Shown: positions 22,323-33,455 of the stretch, piece by piece
Layout of the letters: each line of letters opens with the position of its first letter
Position numbering within the stretch: position 1 is the first letter of the stretch
Source: Diadema setosum
Lineage: Eukaryota > Echinodermata > Echinoidea > Diadematoida > Diadematidae
Direction of reading: 5' to 3'
DNA: 64,000 nucleotides
Assembly (NCBI RefSeq): GCF_964275005.1
Contig: NC_092697.1
Coordinates: forward strand, 14,980,820 to 15,044,819
Translations under genes and position numbers: made by a program
The notes under the pieces: model-generated
The model's input: the letters and a program-made list of their open reading frames with translations, nothing else
What the model was told of the DNA's origin: nothing
Databases searched by the model: none

Positions 22323-22938
22323 TGAAATGGATGGTACAATTTGTATAGTTTAGGTTAAGATAGGGATGCAGGTTGTAACTTTTTGCCCCATAATTAGAAA
22401 CCACTTCTATGAAATATTAAAGAGCATACAATTCTAAGAGGAATTAAAAGTTCATTTGATGGAAGTCGGTTTTGAAATTGCCGAGATATTCAAACACTAA
22501 GTAAAATAAAGTGATCCTAATAAAAGGTGGGCCCCACCTTTTATTAGGACCTCTCTGTTTTTGGCCATCTCGGCCATTTCAAAACTGAGTTTTATCACTT
22601 AAGCTTTTTAATTCCTTTTAGAATTGTATGCTCTTTGATATTTCATGTAAGTGGTTTCTCATCATCTCACAGTTAAAACCCCCAAGTCCCCATCCCTACC
22701 AAAACTACTGTAAAACATGATATATTCGCGGCATGAATTTTTCGCGAATTGGAGCCGACGGCCTTTTTTGCGGCATGAAATTTTCGCGAAATGCCACTGG
22801 CATTCAATGTACACGTGTATATAATGTAGACAAGAACTTTCGCGTGCATTTTAATTTCGCGAATCTTGGCGCTCGCGAAATTCGCGAAATTAACTTGCAC
22901 GTGAACATTCCTTGTTTTACAGTATACCGTCCCTTGAA
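22323..22938. mobile_element. palindromic TTAA MITE family P, copy 1 (interrupted)
   Basis: This is a diverged member of the family at 29084, 30845, 31845 and 63344. The left arm begins GGATGGTACAATTTGTATAG. The centre has the hairpin GGTGGGCCCCACC flanked by CCTAATAAAA and TTTTATTAGG. The right arm is split at 22707 by another MITE and resumes after it as TACCGTCCCTTGAA. Terminal TTAA is decayed on both sides. Confidence 0.8.
22708..22922. mobile_element. TA-flanked GCGAA-rich MITE nested in family P
   Basis: The element begins CTGTAAAACATGATATATTC and ends ACATTCCTTGTTTTACAG, flanked by TA on both sides as a target duplication. It is 215 bases and rich in TTCGCGAA-type palindromes. Removing it with one TA restores the family P right arm (compare CTATACCATCCCTTT in the 63344 copy). 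Tc1/mariner or pogo mobilisation is inferred from the TA duplication. Confidence 0.85.
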
Positions 22939-25900
22939 GAATTTATACTTAGGTGCCCAGGTGTGTAACATACTGAAAGAAAATGTTAGAAAGTCACAAA
23001 ACAGTCCAGTGACTGTTCAAAGGGTGCCATGAGGCAGGTGTAGATGCACTAGGCAAAATCCCTTTAGGACAAAGGTCAAAGCCCACTGAAGTTTGGCTGG
23101 AAATGGCATTAAAAACAGTAATTACACAATCACAAATGTATATCCATGAAATGATGGTGATGAAAGCCAAAATGGTTATTTCAGTAATGATGTGAATTTG
23201 ATGAATGGTAAAAGTAAGTTTGAAATCATTCCCAGGACAGGTCACAGGGGAAAAAAAAAAGGTAATTGTACAGTTGCATCTATCTGGACTTACGAAATAC
23301 GTAGCTTCTATTTAGAGAAAATTTGACTCATGAGGGATTAAAAATAATAGAATATAAGATGAGGAGTTGAAAAGACCTTTGACCTTTGGCAATTATTTGA
23401 CTTATGTGAGGTCAACTTGAGCAAGGTTGACTGTATGTAAGTTTAAAATGCCATCGTCTGGTCATAAATTCAACTGGACATGTCCTCTGATGATATCATC
23501 TAGTAGGAGAAATAGAAATGAATATCACAAATGGCTGAAATTACAAGGATGAAATGTCAAGGGTAAAAAATTAGTGAAAATGTTATTTTCTGGCCATACA
23601 GTAGATTTCTCCAGGTTAAAGTTCAGTGGTAATTTCATTAAGTGGAATTGATTGAAACAAATTTGAAATACTGTACTCCCCTTCTTTCAGAGAAGTCAAT
23701 CCTTGGTCAGTGGTCAAGATGAGTGAGCTTCACCAAAATGTTAAATGGGAGTCATAATTTGGCATTTGTAGTGATTGCATGGGAAGCAGAGGCATCACAG
23801 TCGGCTTGTGCACAGCAGTCAAGTTTAAATCTTCACAGACATCCTCTGCATGAAATCAAGTCGAGATCTAAAATGGACATTGTATTATGACATGTCAAGA
23901 TCTAACACAGATATTGTATTATGACATATCCGACAAGACGAGCAAGTGGATTAATTTCAAACAAGTAGAATATATCTTGAGGCTGTATGAAGGAGTCGGG
24001 TATTACCTACCTACTAGGTAGGTACAAATAGGATAGGAATCGAGTGAAAAAATTTGTGCTATGACCATATTTCTTGTACTAGGATGTGCTCATCTCTAGT
24101 ACATCTCTTTTTCCTTTTTTTTTCCCAGCTTTAGTTGCATTCATGACACAAAAGACTACATGCACTTCCACTCATTTTGTGTAACATAGGGGAACAATTT
24201 ATTTGTTTTTGTTTTTTGGTTGTTTTTTTAAACCAGTAAAATCATGGTAACATGCAATGTATGAACAATTGATAATGAAACACTACCAAGGAACATTGAT
24301 GGTGACTACAAACTCATTGTTCATCTGTATATTATGTCTAACCAAGTAAGTTTAGCTATCTCTAGAACACAAGTAAGAAGAGTTGATGTTCTTTTTTCGG
24401 TCAACAATATTGCATTGATATCATAACATTATGACGCTGCTGTGAAAGATTTGGTAATCATACTACTTTACAGAAAGAAAGAAAATAACCAAGCAGGACA
24501 GAGAGAAAGGACATTGTATAATTTATCTGAATACATGTACTACACAATCATATCTACACTATGAAGCCTATCTCAAGCCTATCTTATACTAGTTTCTAGC
24601 TTGCTAATTAAAATTAATGAATACAGAGATGCATACTCTTGTATCTAATTGGTATGAAAGCAATTCAACAATGGATTCCTTACTGAATTTCATCGGAGTA
24701 CAACAAATTTGCAATTACAGCCACCTTGGAAATTTCATGAAAAGAAAAGAAAAGAAAAGAAAAACTTTTTGTGTGGTACTTCTGGCTGGCAGTGATGGAA
24801 GATTTAAAGACGCTGACAAAATTTCATTACCATAGGTGTTTCTATCATTACCATGGGTGTTCCTATACATTCAGAGTCGTGCTGTTCTGCTTTAATGGAG
24901 CCAGGCGATGTATACATCTCCAAACCAAAGACGCAAGACGCACAGCTTTTGAAGTGATGTTCATGAAATAAACAGAATATTCCTGTAACTTTGGGGGTTT
25001 TTTTTCTCAATGAAAGTAAATTGACACATTCCTGTTAAGTGTCTTCTGAGGCAACAATACCTTCACCCTTAACATATTTTACATTTTATCACTTATAGAG
25101 TAATAAATAAACAATGGACAACAAAAATTGTATCATTACATAACCACATTAGCAAATACTGGAAAGTAATAAATGCACTAAAACAACTGCTGATTAAATT
25201 TGTACACAAGACATCATTGCTGATTGGTGCTTTCCTGGAAAATTGCATTGAAAAAAATAATAAAACAAAACAGGCAATTTCATTCTTACTTTGCACTCTG
25301 CTAAATTTTAAGTGTTGAAAGGAATGCAATCTCTGTGTGCAGCAAGTTTAACCCGTTGAGGATGGACCGATTTTGCTGTAACACGCATTTCCCATAAACA
25401 CCTGCCCGAATATTCTCGGGACTTGTCTTCAACGGGTTAAGGAATGCCTTAGAACCCCCACCCCATCCCCCCCCCCCCCCAAAAAAAAAAAACCAGTAAT
25501 GGGCCAGGAATGCTAATACATTATATATTATATATACATAGGGAAGACATGCTGGTTCTATCCTAATGATACCAACTACTCACCTCACACTATTGCCACA
25601 TACCTCTTGCGTATGAACTGAAAATATAGACAATATAGATGTTTTTGATTAAAAAGGCTCCTAAAGGATACTAAAAATGAATTTGCGATAAAATTGAGTA
25701 CTGAGTTGTCATGAAGTATATAATGCCACCTCTCTATAATAAGCATTTGGGCAAGAAATCTACAGAAAGCCTATAACTAATTTCTACTCACACCTATTGC
25801 AACTTATAGACTTGGGTATTGCAGTAAATAATACATGTACAAAGAAACTTACTGAACAATGGTAAACCTGGTACAGTATATATGATCCTTTGAGTTGTTT

Positions 25901-27304
25901 AAGTTGTCATTTCTCCTCGATTAATTCCACCCCAACCTTCCCATTAGATGATTAATTTGTTTCCCTCTATCAATGCACATCTAGCTCCGTGCAATGGTTA
26001 CATAGAATTTGACTATGTATACATCATGGAAGTTAACACTATGCCACATAGCATGTATTTCTTCTTTTTGTAATTAAGTTGCCCTTGAAAGGCATCTATG
26101 ATGCACAAGGGATGTAATATCTCCCATGCTTCAAATTTCCCATAGGCAAGAAATGCAACCTTCATAATAGACTACCACATAATCATCTACTCTGTTTCAA
26201 AGCAGCCCGCCTGACTGCAAAATGTGGCAGCAGTGTCAAGTCAGGGTGGAAGAGATATCCACCTCCCTGGTCAAACCTCCACTTTTATCTATGATTGTTA
26301 CAATGGCCTTTTGATGCTCCAAATGTCACCTTCCGCAACAACAACAAGAAAATAAAGAAGAAGAATGTCAACATGTGTTATGTACATTTAGAATATAGAC
26401 ATCATTTCATACATTGTATGAGTGGTTGAATGATGTGCTGCTGTCTTCGGTATTGCAATTAAGACAGAACAAAATGCAATGAATATGGTGTACATTTCAG
26501 GGTTTACAGAGTTCACCTGCTGATGTGCAAGTGTGAAGGTACAGAACAACATTGAATTATAATCAAAATGCATAAACACAGAGCACAACTGTAGTTGCAC
26601 CATCAGACTGAGTTTGACATAGAACTGCATATGGAGAGATTGATCAAATTATCAGTTTTGTTTCAAATGGTTTTCAAAATAAAGACAGCAGTAATCACTT
26701 TGTATGTGTATTCTAAGTTTTCTATCATAAACACTCAGAATTGCAAGTACCAAAGATTGCATTTATGTACATGTCTAAATTTCATGTCATCATATCTACA
26801 GATAAATTATGTACCTAAATGTGTTGATAATCACAGAAATTCTATCAATATTCAACACTTATTCAATTACCTTTTCATGGAAATTAAATTCATCCTTTTT
26901 GAAAAAGAAAGCGAACAGAGATTACTGCACCGTTACACTATGTTGAATTTAGGAAGCATGCATGACTGATATTTCCTACAGCGCCTCAAAAGAATATCAC
27001 TGAATATAAACTCCTCCAGATATTTATCTACAAAACTGTGCATCTTAGAGAAAGAACCTCTTTATGATAGCTGAAAGATGAGGGTATCTATGCAGTAGTT
27101 CCTTTTAAATTGCAAATGTATGTCTGTACTGAATCGCACCAAAGACTTCCTTGCACTGAAATTGTGGTTCTTTGTAAAAATTCGAAAATGAAGTATTTTT
27201 CGCGGCATAAAAACAATGTTTGTTTACAAAATAAAGAAATATCGTGTTAAAGGCACCAACAATGAATCCAGACTAATGAGCTCTTGCCTTGTCATCAACA
27301 AGGC
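22939..27304. other. intergenic region between patched and the Tctex1 gene
   Basis: No convincing exon was found on either strand. The stretch holds a short TTAA MITE (25348-25440), a C/A homopolymer junction (25468-25491), an AAAAG pentamer run (24739-24761) and a small TACCTACCTA/TAGGTAGGTA palindrome near 24007-24024. Some of it may be 3' UTR of the - strand gene ending at 27305. Confidence 0.5.
25348..25440. mobile_element. short TTAA-ended MITE, copy 2
   Basis: A 93-base element starts TTAACCCGTTGAGGATG and ends TTGTCTTCAACGGGTTAA. The terminal inverted repeat is nearly perfect. It is related to 12635-12726 through CATAGACACCTGCC/CATAAACACCTGCC and CTCGGGACT. The TTAACCC...GGGTTAA ends are typical of piggyBac-type elements. 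Confidence 0.85.
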
Positions 27305-27463
27305 TCACTCAAAGTAGACGGCAAAGACGATGGCCGTGGCAAAGATGGACGTGTTCTCGTAGGACGCCGTGGCAAAGGTGTCCCGCTGGGAGTCCCACAG
27401 GCAGCGGCTGCCCATGTGAAAGTCCTGGCTGCGCTTCTCTCCGATGTCCACCAGGCAGACAAT
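27305..27463 (-). CDS. Tctex1-like gene exon 3 and stop
   Basis: The exon encodes IVCLVDIGEKRSQDFHMGSR, CLWDSQRDTFATASYENTSI and FATAIVFAVYFE then TGA. This is the beta-strand half of the Tctex1 fold with the conserved SRCLWD motif. The acceptor is ctccggccag|ATT. Confidence 0.93.
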   Translation of the reverse strand: MVCLVDIGEKRSQDFHMGSRCLWDSQRDTFATASYENTSIFATAIVFAVYFE

Positions 27464-30400
27464 CTGGCCGGAGGACAGCAAGTGAGACGATGCTCAGAGA
27501 ATATATATATACATTTGAGTCCACTATTAGGGTTAATACAATAATTTGTAATGTTGATGACTGTACTACTACATATCTGCCCACTTGGTTTGACAATGTC
27601 TTTTTTTTTTTTCTTATCTCCTCAAGTTCTTTCCTGACATTCATAGCTTTCAAAATTCTATTGCCATATTCCATCCCTATTTTGACTTTTGTATTCTGCA
27701 TCTGTTTATTCAGAATTATGAATGATGCATCTAATCAGTGGTATGTATACTTGAGCCCATACACAAAAACACTTCTTCAGTGGGGGGGGGGGGGGGGAGA
27801 TAAAACATTTTAAAAAGTGGTACAAGACAACAAAATGTGCAAGACACCTGAATAGAAAGAAGTAATATTTGGCTTTGGTACCAAATAAGCACCACCAAAG
27901 CAATAAGAGTTAGACGAAACAACTTGCAAGAATGTACCTTGCAAACACTAAAAACTTTTCATTTGTCATGCACTGATGTTAAACATTGGTAATCCAAATT
28001 AGTGTTTTGAGGTTACAATCCCAGTCAAGCTTTCTCATACAGACAGAGAATTGCAAACATCAATACTGCAGTGTCTATTGCTGCTTCTCATCATAGAAAT
28101 TTATACCCATGGCTATTGTTTTTACCTCATTTGTTCTCTTGTAGGCAAAGTATGGGAAGCTCTTTGTGCCCCCTACTTGCCAAAATACAAACCACGAAAT
28201 TATACTGCTGGCATAATTATTGATCAATGAGTAAACTTTATATTCTAATTATACAACACCTATTTAGAATGTAGCTATCCGATTGGTCGATTGCCCATCA
28301 CGTGACATTTAGTGAAAGGTTCTATTACACGCTCTGGCTGTCTCAGCGTGCAATTTTGGTTCGATCAAAATGTTCTATTGCACACGCTCTGATGTCACAA
28401 TAAACAAACATGTGCCGCGCGCACTCAACAACTACAAGCGCTCTTAACTTTTGTCACTATTTTTTGTAAACAACTTCGTTTCGCATACGTATACACGTTA
28501 ACATGTACATACACGGTGACTGCGACTGTGAGGCTACTCATTCATTTTTCACGGAAAATGGTTGCCATTTCTGTGCTAAATTCAAGAATCTGTGAGTACC
28601 AAATTTGTTGACATTCGAGGTGTTGTATAAAACAAATAGTGTATGGTCTTTACTCGTGTAATGGAATGAGATTTCACACTCGGTGAAAGATGAGGCGCAC
28701 TATTCAACTCGGCTTCGCCTCATTGAATAGAGCGCCTCTATCTTTCACCTCGTGCCAAATCTCGTACCATTGCACCTGTGACCATTCACTATTTGTATAA
28801 CACTAAACAAACCACTTACTTTGTATCTCTCGAAGTTGAGTTCCTTCACCTGCTCCTTGATTTCTGCTACCACAGTCTTGGCAAGCTGGCTGCACTGGAT
28901 CGGCTCATACACGGCTTTCTCAAGGTGCTTCTCTAGAATCTCCTTCAGGATTGGCTCAACCCTCTCTGCAACAAACCTGACGACCAATCACAAAGCAGTT
29001 TCAATTTCTTTCTTCACAATTGTTTTCTTCTCTCTCTCTGTCTTTTTTTTTTTTTTTTACACCAAATGACTCATTAAATAGAGTTAAAGGGACTGTACAG
29101 TACTGGTTGAGGTGGGGATTCATGTTTTGAACATTCCTATTTAAAGTGAGATAATGAAAAGCCTCTTATGAAATATGAAAGAGCATGTAATTTCAAGAAG
29201 GATTCAACGTTTATTTGATGAAAATTGGTTTTCAAATGGCTGAGATATCCCAAAAAGTGCTAATTAAAAAAGGCGACATGCCACAACTTTATTAGGATCT
29301 CTTTGTTTCACCTTGTTTTTGGATATCTCAGCCATTTCAAAACCGATTTTCATTGAATAAACTTTTGATACCCCTTAGAACTGCATGCTCTTTGACATCT
29401 CATAGAGTGGTTTCTGAATATCTCGCAAAACGTTAAAAGCTAAATCCTCACCTCGACCAGAACTGTACACACCCTTTAACATTTACACCCCCCCCCAATC
29501 CCTATAGGGCAAGACCTCAGACAGACCACTGAAAGAGAGCACAAATTGACAGATTTCTCATTTCTGTTCTGTCACTATGGTCTTCCTATTGGATTGAGGC
29601 GCATTTCTACATACAAGGAGGCCTTGCTAACTTAGGAGCTTCACCTGCGAGTTTGGATGGATTGATGAATGCTGCTGACATAGCCTGGCAAGTTCAGATA
29701 GTTAAGCTATTTTGTGCCTGTGCATGTAAAAGGTTTAAATGTGACCGTGCATCACATAACCAACAAAAAGTCGCACACACTGATGTCAGGATTCGAAATA
29801 GGTCAGATGGGTCAACCTAGTCAATTTTGAGTTTTTCATATTTTCTGAAAGAGCAAAACTTCATCTACATTATGGTAAAGTTCGGGATCATAATATGAAT
29901 GCAAAATTGTGGTTTCTGGCATTTTTTTAAAGCACTTTTTTGTAGTATAGTGTGAATAGATGTGTTTCAGAGTTCCCTTTTCATTTCTTAAAACCCTTCA
30001 CACACTCTTCACTTTCAACTCTCATAACTTGAAAGGATGATGCTCCTGCTTTGAAAGTTGGTATTAGTCATGAATAGAAGGTGATAATAGACCATAATCA
30101 ATGTAGCTTAATCTTATAAATCCTTCATTGTTTATGCAGCAGAGTTTCATATCCTGTTTCTTGTCCCATTCATTGCACAGCTATCACTGCCTGATAAGAA
30201 TAAGCACTTGAATAGACACTCTACTTTAGAGCCTCTTCTCTCAGTAAACACTTTTCCAGAGTATGTGTTTTCTTTATAATATTTATATAGGTTAGGAAAG
30301 TCCATTTGAATTGAGTTATACGTTGTCTTAAAGCTTAAAGCCTGCTCTTTCAGAATCTGTCCTTAATTAAAAACCCATGTCTGGCGATCAAATTTTTGTT

Positions 30401-30674
30401 GGTTTTGTAGTGCTGGGTCACAAATAAATGTAGAACAGAAGAGTGGCATATTGGGAACCAACCTGTTCCTGGGCTCCAAGCGGTAGGTGTTCTCATACTC
30501 CACCTGGTGTTTGGCATGGTACTCCTCCATCTCGTCGCTGGGGGCCACGCCCAGGGAGATGTAGCTGCGACCCTGTTCGTGGTGGGGGCGCCGCCCGCCG
30601 GACAGGTCAAACAAGCTGCCCTTGGCAGCAGTGGGATGGATGTTCCCCGCATGAAGGGTGGCACGGCGGTTCAT
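27305..30674 (-). CDS. Tctex1-domain dynein light chain-like protein (complete, 3 exons)
   Basis: Exons 30674-30463, 28976-28820 and 27463-27305 join to 528 nt, or 175 residues plus TGA. The N-terminal 50 residues are polar and variable. The Tctex1 domain starts at EYENTYRLEP (about residue 60) and ends with GSRCLWDSQRDTF and the terminal FAVYFE, a hallmark of the family. DYNLT2/4/5 (TCTEX1D) proteins have this length and C-terminus and associate with axonemal or cytoplasmic dynein. Which paralogue this is cannot be decided by eye. The start lies in an excellent context (gccaccATGa). The nearest upstream sequence carries a family P MITE at 30845. Confidence 0.92.
28249..28803. mobile_element. 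palindromic element(s) in Tctex1 gene intron 2
   Basis: A hairpin spans about 28620-28803. GTGTTGTATAAAACAAATAG pairs with CTATTTGTATAACAC, and ATGAGGCGCACTATTCAA pairs with TTGAATAGAGCGCCTC. A further inverse of the left end (TTATACAACACC) occurs at 28249, so a larger or composite element from 28249 is possible. The right edge is about 17 bases from the exon 2 donor. No coding sequence. Confidence 0.7.
28820..28976 (-). CDS. Tctex1-like gene exon 2
   Basis: The exon continues with FVAERVEPILKEILEKHLEK, AVYEPIQCSQLAKTVVAEIK and EQVKELNFERYK, the helical first half of the Tctex1 domain. The acceptor is tcgtcag|GTTT and the donor is AAA|gtaagt. Fifty-two codons plus one base agree with both neighbours. 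Confidence 0.93.
29084..29479. mobile_element. palindromic TTAA MITE family P, copy 2
   Basis: A 396-base element in Tctex1 gene intron 1. It starts TTAAAGGGACTGTACAGTAC and ends CTGTACACACCCTTTAA. The arms of about 180 bases contain GAAAAGCCTCTTATGAAATA, GAGCATGTAATT and TTTCAAATGGCTGAGATATC in inverted order around a central TAATTAAAAAAG/ACTTTATTAGG region. Confidence 0.88.
30463..30674 (-). CDS. Tctex1-like gene exon 1
   Basis: The exon encodes 70 codons plus two bases from ATG at 30674: MNRRATLHAGN, then SLFDLSGGRRPHHEQ and EYHAKHQVEYENTYRLEP. The donor on the - strand is AACAG|gttggt. The GC-rich coding stretch contrasts with the AT-rich flanks. A possible 5' UTR acceptor (cttttctcag) lies about 45 bases upstream of the ATG, so an upstream non-coding exon is possible. 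Confidence 0.9.
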
Positions 30675-30844
30675 GGTGGCAGGGGGTGTGACGTGTCGCC
30701 TGGCCCCTTACAGCAGCTGAGAAAAGTCAAGTCAAGGAACACACGCAGGACCCCCTGCAAGAAGGATCAAACAAAGGGGCTTCAAACGCTATCTGTCTGC
30801 CACATGCAATAAAAATATAAAGCAATATTTTCAAGCACATGAAC

Positions 30845-31234
30845 TTAAAGGGAACGTACAGTTTTGGTTGAGACCTAATTTCAGGTTTCTAACATTTTTA
30901 GGTGAGATAATGAGAAACCTCGTATGAAATATGAAAGAACATGTAATTCTATGAGGAATTCAACGTTTATTTGATGAAAACTGGTTTTGAAATGGCTGAG
31001 ATATCCAAAAAAGAGCGATTCTAATAAAGTGTGGGACCCACACTTTATTACGATTGCTTTATTTTACTTTGTTTTTGGATGTTTCAATTATTCCAAACCC
31101 GATTTTCATCAAATAAACTTTGAATTCCTCTTAAAATGGTATGCTCTGTACTATATCATAAGTGTTTTCTTGGTATCTCGCAAAAAATTAAAAGCCAAAT
31201 TCTCATCTCCACCAATACTGTACCATCCCTTTAA
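30845..31234. mobile_element. palindromic TTAA MITE family P, copy 3
   Basis: A 390-base element starts TTAAAGGGAACGTACAGTTT and ends ACTGTACCATCCCTTTAA. The centre is AATAAAGTGTGGGACCCACA paired with CTTTATTACG. It lies 170 bases upstream of the Tctex1 gene start codon, so it is in the promoter, 5' UTR or a 5' intron. Confidence 0.9.
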
Positions 31235-31844
31235 AATGGGCAAGTCTCAGATCTCTCTCTTTCTCTCTTCAATCATAAAACAGGTGATCACAGAAAATCT
31301 CTAAGGACTGGAATACAAATAGTCACCATGCTTTGTACTTGGTTTTGATCTCTCCTTCAAAATATTTACCTTCCATTATGTGACCCTTGAGATATACTTT
31401 TTTTGTTACTGCTGAGAAAATAGGCATAAAGTTTGCAGCTTTCTTCACCCCCGATGAGGTGAAATCAGATCTACCTGGTTCTGTCACACAGCTTTGGTGA
31501 TGGGGAAAAAAATGGGGAAAGACTGCCAGATAACTTCTAAAGTCTTGATTTCTTCCTGTCATCAAAATAATCAATTTAAATCTTGACCAGAATTCAAAGT
31601 TATGTCAACATTCTAAACCAACACTTCAGTAACAACTCAATTACAATGGGATGAATCAATATCAGCTATCGTGCAGACTGTAGCTTTAACTTTATCTCAT
31701 TGAAGACTAATCAGCATGTACTCCGGCAGGTGTGTATAGGGATGCATGCTAAAGTGAAATTAGCTCATCCTCAATAGGTTAATGGCAATGATCTTTTCTT
31801 ACCCACATTTCATCAAGACAACTGGGGTCCATCTCAGAAAGTCT

Positions 31845-32140
31845 TTAAAGGGATGGCAAAGTTTTAATTTAGATGGGGGAATCAGATTTCAACTTTTGGC
31901 GATATGATTAGAACCCACTTAAGGAATATTAAAAAGCACACTTTTTACGAGGAATTCAAAACTTATTTGATGAAAATCAGTTTTGAAATGGCTGAGCTAG
32001 CTAGATATTAGCAAAGTAAAACAAAGTGGTCCTAATAAAAGGTGGGTCCCACCTTTTGTTAGGACCTCTTTAATTTTGGATATCTCAGCCATTTCAAAAC
32101 CAATTTTCATCAAATAAGTAAATCATTACCATTCCTTTAA
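31845..32140. mobile_element. palindromic TTAA MITE family P, copy 4 (deleted right arm)
   Basis: The element starts TTAAAGGGATGGCAAAGTTT and ends ATTACCATTCCTTTAA. The centre is CCTAATAAAAGGTGGGTCCC with its inverse. About 90 bases of the right arm are missing compared with the other copies (the ATTCCTCTTAGAATTGTATG portion). Length 296 bases. Confidence 0.87.
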
Positions 32141-33318
32141 GAGAGACTTTTTGTCACAAGGCACACTTATGAGAGACTTCATGAAATAGATTTTTAATAA
32201 TTGTCTTTGAAAATCTCTCATACAACATATGAGTGACTTTGGCCATTATGAGATGTATGTGAAGACCTGTATGTGATGACTTTATGAAATGGACCCTGCA
32301 TATTCAGAGAGAGCATTTTTATCTTATTTTATTTTATTTCATTACATTTTATGGAAAAGGAAGTATCACGGAGTGTAATACTAAACATGGTGATGAACTT
32401 AAACCAAGTAAGTACAATGCACTTCACTAACCTGTCCTGTAACTGTCCTGTAGTAAAAAATGAAAGACTATGTTCTGGGTGCAGGATTCTTTGCCAGCTT
32501 CACTGGGCAAGTTCCATCATGACAGCTTCTGCAAGAGACAAGAAACATAAATATCACATTAGAAAAGAGTAAGTGCGGGTAATTTCAACCGGCTCGAGAG
32601 TTTTCAGCCACTTTGGTAAACTTTGGATCATATCTCTGCTCACACCATCTGAATAGCAATCACCCCTATCACATCCATGGTTATAGCTACCAGTGACCTA
32701 CTGTACTTGAAGAGTTTTGGTTCCGAGACATGAAGTTTTCCACTTCCTAAATATTGTCACTTTTAAAAAAAAAAACTGAGAATTTGTAAGTCAAGTGTGA
32801 TTTTGGGCTTCCTTAAGTGTGCAAATAAGAAGACATGGGCCTACCTAGACTGTCCTCATAGCCATATACCTTAGGATTACAGCAAAAGTTCTTGTATTAG
32901 AGCTCTAAGATACACATATTCACTTCCTCACAACTGTTGTGCAAATAAACATTTGCTACAGCTTTGAAAAGTTTGAAAAAAAATATGACTTGATCTCCTT
33001 GTTTTAATTTTAGTGTCAGTCACAGATAAAAAAGGAGAAAATTACAATTTCAGAGAGCCATTGTAAGAGAATTTGAGGCATTAAAAAGTTTGCAAATATT
33101 GCCTAAATCACAGAAACGCTCAAGCCATGGTGTATTGTTACACTTTGCAGTATACAAAATACATACCCTGCACTTTATGCATCCACAGAAGCTATGATAG
33201 TACATGTAACTTAGAGATACGAAGAACTAGAATGTCCAGAATAACAGTCAGTAGACACTTCATACTTAGTCATTATTGTGTCCCAATTACTGGGTATGTC
33301 ATGTCCGAATAGATGGTT
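32141..33318. other. non-coding stretch left of the LTR element
   Basis: AT-rich sequence with no supported exon. A frame at 32351-32572 on the + strand has no recognisable family or splice context and is not called. Nothing else is seen. Confidence 0.5.
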
Positions 33319-33441
33319 TGTAATATCTTCACTCGGATTGACACTACGAGTGTACACCTTGGTGCCGGGTTATAGACTGCACTGTATTGTGGTTTATTGC
33401 TGAACACGTTCATACTTCTGACACAAGGTGGCGCTATTACA
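33319..33441 (-). repeat. 3' LTR of the Ty3/gypsy element
   Basis: A 123-base LTR identical by eye to 38949-39071. It begins and ends with the inverted TGTAATA/TATTACA. A polypurine tract abuts it on the internal side. Confidence 0.95.
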
Positions 33442-33455
33442 ACTCCTCCCTTCTT
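33442..33455 (-). other. polypurine tract
   Basis: On the - strand AAGAAGGGAGGAGT directly precedes the 3' LTR, the expected place of the plus-strand primer for reverse transcription. Confidence 0.8.

Noticed and set aside
32351..32572. 73-residue + strand frame with several cysteines
   Set aside because: No homology, splice or codon-use support; the length is compatible with chance.
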